A stretch of 64,000 nt of DNA from Micrasema longulum (GCA_022494885.1 JAGVSM010002374.1:310001-374000), one strand, 5' to 3'; shown: positions 32,681 to 44,457, counted from the first letter of the stretch. A program made the numbers and translations. Notes: generated by a model from the letters alone, not told the origin.

Positions 32681-34688
32681 TGTCTTAGAACGGGGTAAAT
32701 AACCCTAGTTAGGCAGTCAAAGCGACTTTACATAAATTATAATTGTGTGCATGTAATAAAATGATAATAAAGAAATAAATACATATTTAAAAGTTTTTTT
32801 TTAAAAATCAGATTTCTCAAAATATTCGTAATGAAAAAAAATGGGGAACACACGAAAGTTATTGTTATATAAGTTGTGAGGTTTATTGATTTATTCTTCT
32901 TCTTTTTCACATGTCATGTCAGGTCTCCACGACGTTGAGTAGTACAAAACAGTTCCTCTACAGCTCAAATCCTGGTCTATTCTTGGATGTTTCAGAGCTA
33001 GGAAAACTCTTTTCTTCCGACTTATAAGCAAGTGCGACATATTTATCACCTCTCAACACAAGGTTAAAATAAATTTGTTTACAATTATTGAGATGAGTCC
33101 CAACTCGATGAGACTTTGTTGTTTTGAAATTGAATAAATTTTTTCAGCTAGAATATATAATTTATTAATAGTTAAATACAACTATCGCTTTTTGAACACA
33201 AAATAAAATGAGAAAATAGAAATCGTTAATCGTTAATCTATTCAAAACTTATATAAAAAACTCATCTTAATTTCATACAACGATGCCTTGAAAAGATTCA
33301 TTGTTAAATATGTATTATTACATTTTCATAGTGTATTAAGAAAATGTGAGTGCAGTGATGTGATATCTTACTATCATTTTTAAGACCATTTCTAATTTAA
33401 AATTTAATTATATGCGATGTGACGTGCCGCTAAGAAGTACAGAAGTTCGTCAAAAGTGCGTGGGATTTGGTATTAATTTATGCAACATATTACAAAGTTT
33501 CAGCATTATGATGTAAGAAGATCTTAAATTTACATATACGTATCTATTAACGTTTGTTTCAATTGTCTGCCATTAGATTTTTACAGGGATAATAAATTTA
33601 ATAATGGAAACTATTATTTTGCGATTAAAACTTCAATCAGTAATGCAATTTTATTCATTAATATACTAAGTGTGAAAACGTTGGATTTTAACAGTGTCCA
33701 ATGTTTTATTTCGTCCGGATTCTACTGAATGGATTTTTGTCGTATTCTCTTGAACAATGCAAAAAAAAATCGACAAAAAGTTTTTGTTCGGGAATAAAGT
33801 TTTAGTTAACCGAACAAAATAAGTGTTTTGCAATCACCCGCACCAAAAAAACCAAATCCCACTTCCTCTTGAAAAATTTGATTGCTTATGGATTTTTTAA
33901 TTAAATCGGTAATATCGAAAACGACCAAAATGAAAATTTATAATATCCATTAAAACCACTCAGAAGGATACAACTTAAGTGTATGCAAGTCAAACTTGTT
34001 TTATTTTTATAGTATTAATACTATGACAATGAAATTTCAATTCGTTTCATATATTTTTATTCGAGTATTTTTTCTTTGTCTTATAAAATCATGCTTTGGT
34101 CTTTTCAAAATAAATGATTTAATTGTATTTTAATAGAATATTCGACTTAATTTCATGCATTTATTTATAATGCTGTGAATGTATTTTGAAATGCTGTTGT
34201 TTTCGCAAACTAAAAAAAAAAAATAGTAAATACTAATTCATGCAAACAACTAAACGCTACACTATAAAATTACTCGATTGGTACGAGAATAATGAACTAC
34301 AGTTGATATGCCACGGAACAGCCAACGCCGACGTTCTGTCAACTACTTTTTTTCTCAAGAAAAGTAAATAGGCGATGCCTACGAAAAAAATACTATCACT
34401 GGAAGACACGTCCCAAACCAATAAATATTAAGTAAAAGTAAACATAAAGTTTAACTGTTAAAATTTATTATAATACCCACACAGTGACTCAATTATCGCC
34501 GCTGCAATTAGCAAACACAAAAACCTGATGTCACAATTTCGCATCTATTAATCAAGATTAAAAAAGAAACTTTAACCTTTGTAACTCGACAAAATTATTT
34601 TTAATTCATTCCACGCTGCAAAATGCTTTCATCGTGATAAATTAGCATGCGTAAAGAAGTATTTTTAAGGCTCACATAAAGTTTTAGC
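32681..34688. other. Long stretch without recognised feature
   Basis: AT-rich, with no protein-like frame and no repeat shared with other parts of the window noticed. A GC-richer patch at 32895-33070 is unassigned. Confidence 0.4.
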
Positions 34689-34689
34689 A

Positions 34690-34856
34690 TATTTCTAAAC
34701 ATTTTTATATTTCTAAACATTTAGGATATTTCTAAATGTTTTTATATTTCTAAACATTTTTGTATTTCAAAATATTTGGCATATTTCTCTTTTATATATT
34801 CCTAAAAATTTTTATATTTTTAAACATTTAGCATATTTCTTAACATTTTTTAAACC
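34690..34856. repeat. AT-rich minisatellite (atttctaaacattt units)
   Basis: Units of atatttctaaacatttttat and variants (taggatatttctaaatgt) repeat about eight times with decay. Confidence 0.8.
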
Positions 34857-34984
34857 TTCGAATTATTACGAATTCTTGGTAGAAGTTTATGGTAATTTAT
34901 TAAGTAAATTAATGACAGGGTGACCCTTTAATCCACATACTTTGATAAACCAATAAATTATGAATATTAGTAATATGTATGGTA

Positions 34985-35095
34985 ACCACTTACCGAATTT
35001 TTATTTCTACCGGTTTCAAGACGTACCCATCCCTTCATTAGGCCACTCACTACACCAACATGCAAATACTAAAATACACTTTTATCTTTAACATC
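34985..35095 (-). repeat. CGAAACC-module repeat, copy
   Basis: The minus strand carries tagtatttgcatgttggtgt, gagtggcctaatgaaggga, gggtacgtcttgaaaccgg and aagtggttac, as at 15340-15450 and 39968-40090. Confidence 0.7.
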
Positions 35096-35642
35096 ACTCT
35101 AGTATATATAAATATATATCGTCAGTAAGGAAAGTACCCATATTTCGGATATTATTTTGTTTTCGTGATGTAGATTTCAAAATATTAAACTAGTTATTTA
35201 AGATTTGGCATTATATATTACTTCTTTAAATATACTTCAATTGATTTTTAAAAAAATAACATCTATTGCAATGGAAAAATTACATCAAAAAAATATTTTT
35301 GCAAACCTTGATATTTTTGGGGTAAGGAAAATAGAGTTTTCATTTCGGATACGGTGGGTGCCTTATTTTGGATACAACGGACAAGGTAAAGAAAATGGCT
35401 TGAGAAAATCATACACATAATCATAAACAGCAAATAAATTTGGCTTTCTCAAATCCTATACACTTCTCCGGGGTTACTGCAACTAGCCCAATCTTCCTCA
35501 CGTGTTTCTTCTTATGTAGTTCTATGCATACGATACACTCCGCATCTTCAGGATCTTCAAAATCGCATTTCGACTCATTGGACAGAAAGGGCTCTTCACC
35601 TGAAGAATTTGAAGAGCTTACTTTTTTTATCCTTTTTATGGC

Positions 35643-35808
35643 TATCCGAATTAAGGAGCGGTTGTGTATCCGAATTAAGGAGCGGTTGTGTATCCGAAAT
35701 TAGGAACGGTTGTGTATTCGAAATTAGGAACGGTTGTGTATTCGAAATTAGGAACGGTTATGTATCTGAAAAAAGGAACAGTTGTGTATCCGAAAATAGG
35801 ACACTACC
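35643..35808. repeat. 24-26 bp tandem repeat, about seven units
   Basis: The unit is tatccgaattaaggagcggt plus tgtg. The first two units are identical; later ones drift to attcgaaattaggaacggtt, and the last ends ggacactacc. Read on the plus strand it gives a repeated EIRNGCVF peptide, a side effect of the unit length. Confidence 0.9.
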
Positions 35809-36089
35809 AAAAATATTTTAGAGCTTGCATGTCAACATCTCAATCTTATAAACTTTGACGTATATTTGACTTAACATCTATAGCAAGACTATAGCATCTT
35901 TATATTAAACTATATAATAAAGTATTGATGCTAACCACTTGCTGTCCAACGCGGCTTGCGCCCGATAGCTTCAAAAACTATATTTTTGAAAAAGACATTG
36001 AATATTTTGCCTCTATAACACGCAGCTTCAATGCTTATGGCGACAACATAATATGTAGGTATATGCAATGTGGCGGCTATGGTTCTGAC

Positions 36090-36351
36090 CTCAGAGTAAT
36101 AATTCACTTTACGTAAAAATAAGCCTTTCAGCTATGGCATAGATAAAACAAAAGTTTTCATTTTTTTGGTTTGGTTTTTAGTTTAGCAACAAACGTGTAA
36201 CTGACGCTTTCGGTTTTCATTTGCAATTTTCGACCGAAGTACCTACGGCGAAATGTGTTGCTGTAAACTGTAGCTAAACTTCGTGGTTGGTCATAATATA
36301 ATGTTTTTTGTTCGACATCTCTATTAACCAGTGGCGTATTTTTACTCTAAG
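36090..36351 (+). mobile_element. 262-bp MITE of the P-like family, copy 2
   Basis: Ends ctcagagtaataattcactt and tacgcca-type mirrored end (gcgtatttttactctaag). Flanks gttctgac (36082-36089) and cttcttac (36352-36359) match 6 of 8. The length equals that of copy 1. Confidence 0.75.
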
Positions 36352-36994
36352 CTTCTTACATATAGTGGTTAACCGTATCATCTCGATAATGGTTGAAGAG
36401 TTATTATGCTATCCGAAATTAAGACACTGTACAAAATATAGCTACTTTCACCAATCTTTCAATTTAGTATTGTATACTGAACAAGATTTGCGAAAAAAAA
36501 GCAATTTTGGCATATTATGTTTTACTGTTATACTTGTATTTAAATTATGTGAATAATTTTAAAAATATGATACTATTCACCAAGAGAACAAACACATCAC
36601 ATGCATAAATTTAAATTTCATGAATAATTATATACCTCAGCTCAAAATATTAATAGAATTTCAATTATCGATAAATAATAATTTGCGGTATGTGGTAATA
36701 GCGTTCAAGATACGCCCATTTTTATTGAACTGATCACACGTCATGCATGATTATTATTATATTATTTGTAACGGATGCGGTTGATTTTGAATTAATAACA
36801 TATAAATAATAATAGAGAATACACTTTTTTGTTCAAAAATTTACTTTTTGTAAGTAAAATATATTTTTTTAAATAATTTTTTGTATATATTTCTAGGCAG
36901 AATAATAATAAAATTCTGTGTGCGAAATAGAATCAGAATTCAGATTAAAATCCTGAAAGGGGAAATCAAGCGGAATACGTTCATCACTTAGTAT

Positions 36995-37080
36995 TGTGGT
37001 TGGCACGTTTGTCTACTATGATTGAGGTACCGGCTTCAATTCCTGGGAGTGTTGAGTGTGAGAAGTGTGAATGAGTGATA
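36995..37080 (+). mobile_element. tRNA-like SINE head, tentative
   Basis: The stretch tagtattgtggttggcacg followed by gaggtaccggcttcaattcc has A-box and B-box spacing like a SINE head. No known body follows. Confidence 0.3.
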
Positions 37081-37119
37081 ATATATAAATATTTACTAAC
37101 GTTTATTGTTTATATTTTT

Positions 37120-37185
37120 AGGAGTTGCCTAGTATGCAGGTGAAATATTTTAGTCAGATGAATCTCACTCGCATTGGCTTTATTC
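37120..37185 (-). mobile_element. Family P middle-segment fragment
   Basis: Words ggagttgcctagtatgcagg, tgaaatattttagtcag and atgaatctcactcgcatt match the mirrored middle segment of family P. Confidence 0.65.
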
Positions 37186-37204
37186 GTGCGAAATTAAGGG
37201 ACGC

Positions 37205-37315
37205 GGAATCGAAGAGATTGACGTAGGAGGAGGTGAGAGTGGTGGTTGGCAACAGGGTCTCCGGATGCGTCTGGTGATGTCCACATGGGAGCGGATATGG
37301 AAATAGAATTTAGAA
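37205..37315 (+). repeat. Family H repeat, copy 1
   Basis: Words gattgacgtaggaggaggtg, ggtctccggatgcgtctggt and gatgtccacatgggagcgg match the minus strand of 48052-48162. Its nature is unknown; one frame of the other copy reads MIDMRGGENAGLRYGLPEA. Confidence 0.5.
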
Positions 37316-37689
37316 AAAAACTAGCATGCATTCATATGATACGTATGAAATAATATAACTTAGATATTGATATACAAAAAAGACCAAAAATTAGAAAAAT
37401 AATAATCGCTAATGTTATCAGAAAATGTTATGTAAATTAAATTCATTTTTAATTTGCATCAGTGTTAAGCAAATCAATTGTCACGTTTTTTCCCAAGAAA
37501 GTGGAATCTTGTAAACAATGAATCAATATTTGCATTTGTTTTAAGACTGTCAATACATTTTAACTAAATTTCATGTGTCATTGCTATACTAGGAATATTG
37601 GAACATAATATGCATTTTATTATATCAGAAACGTCGAAATAAATATTTATTATCTAGTATAAAAACACCGTACTGTCATTATTTTTTCG

Positions 37690-38022
37690 ACTACAGAGAT
37701 GAAGAACATTGTATAGAAAGGAATATTTTAGCATTTATAGGGCTGTTTATTTGTTTTAATTTGCTTGTTTAAGTGGCAACCTTTACAGATGAAAATCTCA
37801 CCTGTATCAATAAAAGTTTCAGCTGTTTAACTTCTCAAAGTTCAACAGATAGAAGAATTGAAGTAATATAGATGTTCAAAGATATTCAAAATGGTGAATA
37901 TTAAACAGTGTGTAAAGTCGACACTTAAACCAGCCAATCACAAGTCATAAGCCCTGTAAATATTTAGACTTATATATTCTCTTCTCTAAAATGTTCTACA
38001 TCTCTGTTGTAATATATTGATA
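37690..38022 (-). mobile_element. Family P inverted copy, decayed
   Basis: A forward core start (ctacagagatgaagaacatt, gcatttatagggct, gtttaagtggcaacc) is followed by the mirrored middle and core (tcaacagatagaagaattga, cacttaaaccagccaatcac) and 3' end (catctctgttgtaatatatt). The two halves face each other. Confidence 0.75.
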
Positions 38023-38888
38023 GTGTTGTTTGTTTATTATTTTTATATATCGTTTCTTAAAAATGACTACATTTAATTTTCATTTCCGTTGTTGTTAAAT
38101 ATTTGGTACTGTTTGTGTCTTGAAATTTAAAAAGAAAAATCCCGCCAAAAAAACGGGTAAATTCAAGAAGGTGCATGAAATTATTAATATGACTTTTTCA
38201 ATGAAAAAACAGCGATTTAATCATTTTACCGCATCAGCCAATGATGCGGAAAACTGATGAATAAGCTATTATTGCTTAGCAAAATCAATGAAACAATAAA
38301 ATAAAAAATTCCGCTTAAAACTTTTCCAAGTTTGGTTTTTCTGCCGCTTATCTAAAGATAAAAGATATCAAAACATAAATAATTAAACTGTTGTTTTAAA
38401 AACAACATCCCTATCTTTATTTAGTCAGGTGAAAAATTAGAGTAAAAGATAATGTATTAAAATTGTTCTTAAATGTAATATTTTGGTGGGTGAGGTATGA
38501 ATTCGCTCATAAGAAAGTATTTTAAAGTAACAATTCATTTCCCTCGTAACAAGTATGATAGATTAAAATCATTTCTCACACTTTTGAATATAATTTTGTT
38601 TATGAAAAGAAATTGCTTTTTGTGTTATGTAACAACATGGCAGATGAGAGTAGTTTGATTAATGACAAGTAACTGAAATGTTTTGTATTGAAGGAGGATA
38701 TTAGCAATTCTAATTTAAATACATTTTTTATTGATTTTGGAAAGGTTTAATCTAATGATAGGGTGAAAAAAAGGTTGTAGATTTGATCAAATAAACAAAT
38801 TACGGATGTACGTACCTAAAATGTGTTAAAAAATATAAATATAAAACATAAATATTTAAGTATCGTATCATAGTCATTTTTTTTTTTT
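38023..38888. other. Stretch without recognised gene
   Basis: Only a small hairpin at about 38229-38249 (ccgcatcagccaatgatgcg) was noticed. Confidence 0.35.
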
Positions 38889-38890
38889 TA

Positions 38891-39075
38891 ATTACTCCAC
38901 TCGTGACGTCTCAACTTGTCGTCGGGGAGTTATCCTGACATTAAAAAAAATAAAACCCGTACATATGAAAACACGCTAGACATGGCTTCCCCTAAACCGG
39001 AAATATATCAAAACACATGATTGATTGGCTATTCTAAACAGCTGTTCACGAGAACTCGTAAAATTTTAAAGTGTT
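38891..39075 (+). repeat. Family F repeat, copy 2, decayed
   Basis: Blocks attactccactcgtgacgtc, ttcccctaaaccggaaa, gattgattggc and gagaactcgt follow the order of the other two copies. Confidence 0.5.
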
Positions 39076-39169
39076 AATTTTTATTATTTTATATATATTT
39101 CTGAATGTGTGGGGGTCGAGGTTGGGAAAGAGAGGGGCTAGAAGATTTAAAAATACAAATTCTTCGTTA

Positions 39170-39940
39170 ATACTATGTATACTACAGTAGTGGTACAAAT
39201 ACTAAACAGAAAGTCTCCGCCAGGAATAACATATTACGTAAGCTCACCGATTCATCCTTGGGAGCATCTCCACATGTACTCCGCACTTCTGCCTTGGGTT
39301 TGTGTGTCTCCACAGCAGAGTACGATTGTGCCGTTTGGCAGAAGTCAGCACACGCCAAACAAGTTGATATTGCTGTAAATGACACGACGCGATTGGTGTC
39401 CGGCTGCCTTAAGCCCACACCGGTGCACAGACTTTATTATATTATAGGTATTGCTCCACCCAACATCGGGAGAAACGTAGCAGCGGACACAGAGAGACAC
39501 AAACAGACCCATAACCCTAGACACCCCCTTTACGACAGTCAAATGGCTCCTCCGAGACTGGGATCGAGAAGAAGTTTCCTCAAAGTCAGAACTGACTCAG
39601 AGACCTCTGCAGAAAAACGCAGATCTGTGGAGAGAGGAACTCGGCGATAGGCTCTGGATAATGCCATTTGAAAGCACAAACACCGCCCACAATTTGGACT
39701 TCCCTACGTGGAAAGTTCTCAATAGACTAAGAATAGGGATATCTAGGTGCAAATACAATCAACGGAGGTGGGGTTTTCTGGAGGGAGATGACATGAACTG
39801 CGATTGTGGAGCGGTGCAGGATGATCTTCATCTGCTGCTGTGTCCACAAATGCAGTTAACGTGTGATGATAATGATTTGAGGATGGCCACTGACAAGACA
39901 ATATCTGTCGCTGCACACTGGAGTGGCAAGGTCTAAAGTC
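39170..39940 (+). pseudogene. Jockey-type LINE reverse transcriptase, C-terminal part
   Basis: The frame carries KQKVSARNNILRKLTDSSLG, TSALGLCVSTAEYDCAVWQK, KQVDIAVNDTTRLVSGCLKP and LYYIIGIAPPNIGRNVAAD, the post-palm region of Jockey-superfamily LINEs. A single-base shift at about 39610 separates it from the last part, which reads LWREELGDRLWIMPFE, DFPTWKVLNRLRIGISRCKY and a CxCG...H...C knuckle (NCDCGAVQDDLHLLLC), with the stop at 39934-39936. The endonuclease and palm are missing. It is better preserved than other LINE relics here, with only one or two disabling changes in about 240 codons. Confidence 0.9.
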
Positions 39941-39967
39941 CGGACCCGGTAAGTAAGTAAGGTACAG

Positions 39968-40092
39968 GTGGAAGTGAATTTTAGTATTTTCATGTTGGTG
40001 CAGTGAGTGTCCCGAGTGTCCATCTCTCGAAACCGGAACGTAAAAAGTCGGCAAGTGGTTATATACTTTTATTTACTAACATTAACTATTTT
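39968..40092 (+). repeat. CGAAACC-module repeat, copy
   Basis: Words gtgaattttagtattttcat, gttggtgcagtgagtgtccc, tctctcgaaaccggaacgta and cggcaagtggttatatac match 15340-15470. Confidence 0.7.
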
Positions 40093-40504
40093 TTTTTACC
40101 TCAGAGTTAGAGCGTTGAACTTAATTGATACTTGTTTTTTATTTTTTTAACACTGTACAGTCTACTTTAAAACGGGACTCTTAAATTAATTATATGTATT
40201 TTCTAAAAATATAAAAAAACTTAAAAGAAAATTTAAAAAACATGTGTATATTTTATTATAACAGTTACGTTTTGAAATAATCAATTTATAAAATCATTTA
40301 TGTTTGGGGTCTCACCTTCCAGTCTCATCTGGGTAAAATTTATGATATTCAGGTGACACTGTTGAGGGGAAATGTACCTGATAGCATAATCCGTGAGGCG
40401 AAACATATGGGCGAAGGTGTATATGTAATTCTGTAATGTCTTGCCGGTAAAACAACTTTGTGACTACAAATTGATTGTAGATCACTTTGTTGATCCGGAA
40501 TATA

Positions 40505-40740
40505 AAAAAAAGAGTTTCCCACATTCATAACACTAGATTAAAAACTAAGGGCTCCCTGTTTGTTCCTCGAATTACAAATTACTTCGGAGAGCGAACATTA
40601 AATTGCGTTGTTCCAAGATTGTTTAATAATCTTCCACAAACCATCATTAACATGAAAGATCTTTAAATGAAAAAAAAAACTAAAAAAATATCTTCTAGAT
40701 ACTTTATAGTGCCTGTTTGTAAATAAATTGTGTCCAACCG
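40505..40740 (+). pseudogene. LINE C-terminal end (Jockey/CR1 type)
   Basis: The frame reads HNTRLKTKGSLFVPRITNYF then GERTLNCVVPRLFNNLPQTI and stops at about 40665. This is the usual C-terminal pattern (HNTR...LFVPR...R...VPRLFNNLP). A short untranslated end follows to about 40740. No matching upstream part lies next to it, so it is a 5'-truncated insertion. Confidence 0.7.
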
Positions 40741-41495
40741 AAAAGTCTTTAGACTTAGTGAGTAACAAAGTCTTTTTATGTATTTTTTAATTATAAAATA
40801 AACGCTGCTCTGCAGCGTTGAAACTAATATTGAAATTCAGAGAGCCTTTTTAAAAATAATTTAATGTTCTTTAAAATTCTAAAGCAAGCTCCCTAGAACT
40901 GCCCTCTATTATGCATCATACCTATGATGAAAGCCTGGCACAACATCATGTAGTTATTCTTTGAATTATATATAAAATAAATTAATCTAAATTTCACAAC
41001 TAATGAAAATTATTTATGTGGGTCAGTCGCGATTGGAAACTTACAAAATATCTGAAGTTTATGAGGATGAGTTCGTATTGACAGTTGCCTCACTGATAGC
41101 GCATAATTTAAAGAGAAGGGCTTAGATTGTTTATCAGAAAAAATATGTGTAAACAGGTTGGGTTAGAAAACTCAATTAATAAAAACCATTGCGTAAAATT
41201 ACAAGATGAACGAGAAAAATTAAAATCAGCATATTATAGTTAAAAAGATAATATTTTTTGAAAAGACTATAAAAGTCTGTTTATGTATCTCCTCAGATAG
41301 TTAATACAGCTTTGTATGTAAAATACACCTAAAATTTATTGAGAAGGGTTTGAATAAAAATATTTTAACCATTTATTTTTTTTAAACGATTATTGAAGTC
41401 ATAATTCAACCTAGAATTTAAGAATAATCCCACAAAACTTGTGTGGTTTAAAATTCTCATATATCTTTTCATGTCCAAGAATTTAAAATTTTAAA
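40741..41495. other. Stretch without recognised gene
   Basis: Nothing recognised. Confidence 0.35.
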
Positions 41496-41497
41496 TT

Positions 41498-41632
41498 GCG
41501 GCTTCCGTGGTGTAGTGGCTAAAATGCTGACTTTCGTTTGGAAGGTTTCTGGTTCAAGCCCGAGTGTTTAGTGCTGTAATTCACCCCTGTAATTGGGGGT
41601 CCCTTGGCCTGTTGTGGTGCAGAAAAAATTAC
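41498..41632 (+). mobile_element. SINE A, slightly shortened
   Basis: Head gcggcttccgtggtgtagtg, B box ggttcaagcccgag, then gtgctgtaattcacccctgt, cttggcctgttgtggtgc and an A run. The tctcaagcctgggtg block is missing. Flanking aaattgc copies may be the duplication. Confidence 0.8.
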
Positions 41633-42516
41633 AAATTGCAAAGGCTAAATTTTTGGATTTCGCTTCATTCACTTATTTATGGATTTTTTATCTTTACACC
41701 GCATTTTTGTTTTACTTAAATTAAACTATTTGACAGTGTACCAGTTTATGTAAGTATCTAATTTCAGTCTAAATTTCAAGAAGGGTAATTTGCCAGTTGA
41801 AAAAGTAATTTATATTATATTTCAGTCACGTAATTTAAAGTGTGCATTTTTTTAATATTACTTGAAAAAATGATTACTCTTATCTAATTTATTAAATTTC
41901 ATTTTTTCAACAATGCGATTTTGAAAATTACGACGTTTGACAATGCCAAAATTGTCGATTTTCTTACTTTTTATCAGACTGCAGTCATTGTTTATTTACA
42001 AATATTTGGACAGGTAGGGATATGATAATAATACCTACACGTATATGTTTATTGAGTAAATCACGGCTTTACAAAGATGGTAAAATGATTTGGTTATAAT
42101 GTATTGTTTAATTGGAAATCCCGGGTGGAAGAAAACATTATACCAGTTATTTTTTAACAATAAACAGCTTTTTAAAATATAAAAAATATATAATTAATGC
42201 GTAAACAATAATTGCAGCAAATTAAGCAGCGTTGTTAAAAAAGTGTTTAAAACCAAAGATTACTGCGTATATGCGATCTCTGGCCATGCTTTGGTTTTCA
42301 TTTTATTTAAGGCATTGTTTTATCTCAATCAACAATATTATAAAACTACACCTGCATCATTAACCCAATTAAAGAATTATATCTTTTGAAGGGTTATTTA
42401 TATTATGTGTTAATAATAAAGCGTGAAAGGTCACTCCTGATTAAAGATCAAAGAAACCTAATATTCTACGGAGAATAAACAATACTTGAAAACAAATAAA
42501 AGCTCTTTTTTATCAT
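41633..42516. other. Stretch without recognised feature
   Basis: AT-rich and unassigned. Confidence 0.35.
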
Positions 42517-42517
42517 T

Positions 42518-42907
42518 AATATATTACAACAGAAATGAAAAACATTTAAGAGAAGGTAATATAGAAGTCTAGGCATCTACAGAGCTTATGACCTGTCAAT
42601 AACAGGTTTAAGTGGCCACTTTACACACTGTGTAACATTCACCATTCTGCCCATATTTGAACATATATCTGTTGATGTCTGTGAAATTAAAGAGCTGAAA
42701 CCTTTATTTATGCGGGTGAGATTCATCTAATTGAATTATTTACCTCCATACTAGGCAACGCCTGAAAATCTTATTTTTTCAATTTCTACACTTCTTCATG
42801 GACGAGATGGATTTATCAACAATATTTTGAGTTTGTCCAAATTTTTGTAGACTAGAAAAACTGGATTCAACTCCCTGGGGAGCTGTTTATATTTACATAT
42901 TACAACA
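42518..42907 (-). mobile_element. Family P unit, sublineage of the 19.7-kb tandem
   Basis: It runs from ttacaacagaaatgaaaaac through the core and middle to a forward L segment with the extra agaaaaactgg, then tatttacatattacaacaag. The sequence just beyond (agttattttgcgaaaattaa) is also found beside the 19721 copy, so the shared unit extends past the usual edge. Confidence 0.8.
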
Positions 42908-43142
42908 AGTTATTTTGCGAAAATTAAAGAAAATTTTTTTTCGGAATAAGACTTAGTAAGAAATAAAAATGGAAAAAAACGGACACAGCAAATTCTAGAG
43001 ATGACTATTTTCAATAGGAGACGATTGGTTACCAGGATTTTTTTGTCGTCGAAAACTTTCGATTGATAATGATGTCTCTTGTCAAATCATTAGTACATTT
43101 TCAAAAAAATTATGCTCCATAACAAAAAGTACTCAAATTAAT

Positions 43143-43545
43143 AATGGAACGCCTTACACATGAACATCGCTTGCGAATTGTCGAACTTTACATTGAAATT
43201 CAGGGTTTCATTCACCGAACGTAATATTGCTCTTCGAAAAATCATGAATGTACTGCGTGACAAGTTTGGCAGAAGCATTCCTTCCAAAACGTTTGTGTTG
43301 ATTGGCCTCCACGACCCTGTAATTGACCATTGACTATTGAATTATTTCCTATGTGGTTACGTTGAGCATATGATATATGAAAACAAACCAATAACTCTTG
43401 AAGCATTGGAAATTATAATCACACACCATTTTGGAAATCACGTCTGATTTGTTGGAAAAAGGAACCAAAACTTGGGTCGACCGAACATGCTACGTAACAG
43501 ATAGTCGCGAAAAACATTTATTTGACGTACATAATTTTTTTGAAT
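43143..43545 (+). pseudogene. mariner-like transposase relic, internally deleted
   Basis: The N-terminal start reads MERLTHEHRLRIVELYIE, then frames break. After a deletion of the central region the C-terminal hallmark DWPPR appears (from gattggcctccacgaccctg), followed by decayed NxPL-type text (LTIELFPMWL) and NNSxSIG strings. Mariner transposases normally run about 340 codons; here the catalytic centre is gone. Confidence 0.75.
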
Positions 43546-43772
43546 AAATTTAAATTGTTATTTTTTCGAACATAATAAAAACAAACTCATATCAACCCTC
43601 GGAGTAATGATGCGTAACCTAGAGAGAAGCCCTATCACTATGTTTCACAGAACGCAAGCGATGTTGGTTTGTTTGGTAAGCAACCAATTGGTGGCCATTT
43701 TGTTTTATTTGAAAACATAAACATAACGGTTAAATACTTCGATATTTACGCTATAATAAATAAAAATCGACT

Positions 43773-43841
43773 ATGTTGAATTGCAGTGTTTGGTTGCAGC
43801 AGTAGGAGCGTCAAAGGTGTTAAAGGAATCAGTTCTCACAG
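43773..43841 (+). pseudogene. THAP-type zinc-finger first exon, frameshifted
   Basis: From the ATG at 43773 the peptide starts MLNCSV, and after a missing base continues FGCSSRSVKGVKGISSHR up to a donor-like CACAG|GTAATT at 43841. The spacing C-x4-C and the SxHR ending fit the N-terminus of THAP domains, the DNA-binding domain of P-element transposases, which often have an intron shortly after this point. The frame is broken, so it is not functional. An alternative is an exon from a cellular THAP gene, but the flanking inverted repeats favour a transposon. Confidence 0.55.
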
Positions 43842-44102
43842 GTAATTAATTTCGAATATTTTCCCATGATTTTCATTGATTTTTGGCATTTATTGTGCCG
43901 ACACGTGTGTTATGTTACTTAAGAACTTTTCTTATATCAACATATTTACTTCAGATACTATTTTTTCTCAATTTGGGAGATAAATTTGTGAATTAAATTA
44001 TGTTTATGCAATGTTAACCTTGAAATCGCATTTTAAATGACTCGTCCAAATTTCAGGCCGCTACGACTCGCCATTTCGGAGATGTGACGGACAAACAAAC
44101 AA

Positions 44103-44195
44103 ACCCCACACAGGACTTTGGTTCCATGGAGTTGGGATTTATGTAACAAGTATATTGTGAATAAAATGAATAAATATATAAAAAAATAAATACAC
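44103..44195 (+). mobile_element. LINE-b 3' untranslated scrap
   Basis: cacacaggactttggttcca, tggagttgggatttatgtaa and an AAAT-rich tail match the end of LINE-b at 16165-16256. Confidence 0.7.
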
Positions 44196-44457
44196 ACATG
44201 TATTTTCAGTTTTATAAAATAAACGTAGGCGAAATATAGAAAAATAAATTGGAATAACCCTGCAATAATAAATGCAAAGGTACATATTTAAAATTATTAA
44301 CAATGCAAATTAATATCCATTTGGCAATTCTCGACCTGAGTACGGCCCATTTTTTTGCTGCGAACTGTAGCTAACTTAATACCCAATAGTCATAGAATGG
44401 TTTTTCTACGTTTGAGCTCCTCTATAGCTTGGCCCATTATTAATCCGAGTTCCAACC

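Larger units (their letters stand above)
35123..36429 (-). mobile_element. Possible pogo-like element with subterminal iterons
   Basis: The left edge cagtaaggaaag...catatttcggat and the right edge atccgaaattaagacactg (36411-36429) form an imperfect inverted pair starting CAGT and ending at TTTCGGAT. Between them the minus strand at 35438-35620 is open with a serine/acidic stretch (SSSNSSGEEPFLSNES) and EDPEDAECIVC, loosely like the acidic tail and CxxC of pogo-type transposases. Iterons of the same ATCCGAA word lie at 35643-35808. The 262-bp MITE at 36090-36351 would be a later insertion. The assignment is tentative. Confidence 0.35.
43598..44449 (+). mobile_element. P-superfamily-like element with THAP-type exon
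   Basis: The ends ctcggagtaatgatgcg and gcccattattaatccgag are inverted copies matching at about 14 of 17 positions. Flanks tatcaacc (43590-43597) and ttccaacc (44450-44457) match 6 of 8, and 8-bp duplications are typical of P elements. About 175 bp from the left end lies a THAP-like first exon (43773-43841). The two 262-bp MITEs share both ends with this copy. A LINE 3' scrap sits inside at 44103-44195. No catalytic domain remains, so this is a deletion derivative. Confidence 0.65.

Noticed and set aside
35643..35808. Array as a CRISPR
   Set aside because: Units follow each other without spacers, and the setting is eukaryotic.
35609..35821. Repeated peptide EIRNGCVF as a repeat protein
   Set aside because: The unit is a DNA tandem repeat of 24-26 bp. 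Units of other than a multiple of three and the stop right after the array argue against a protein.
43842..44102. Second exon of the THAP gene behind tttcag at about 44056
   Set aside because: Splicing exon 1 to this acceptor gives a stop within about a dozen codons. The acceptor-like string is probably chance.
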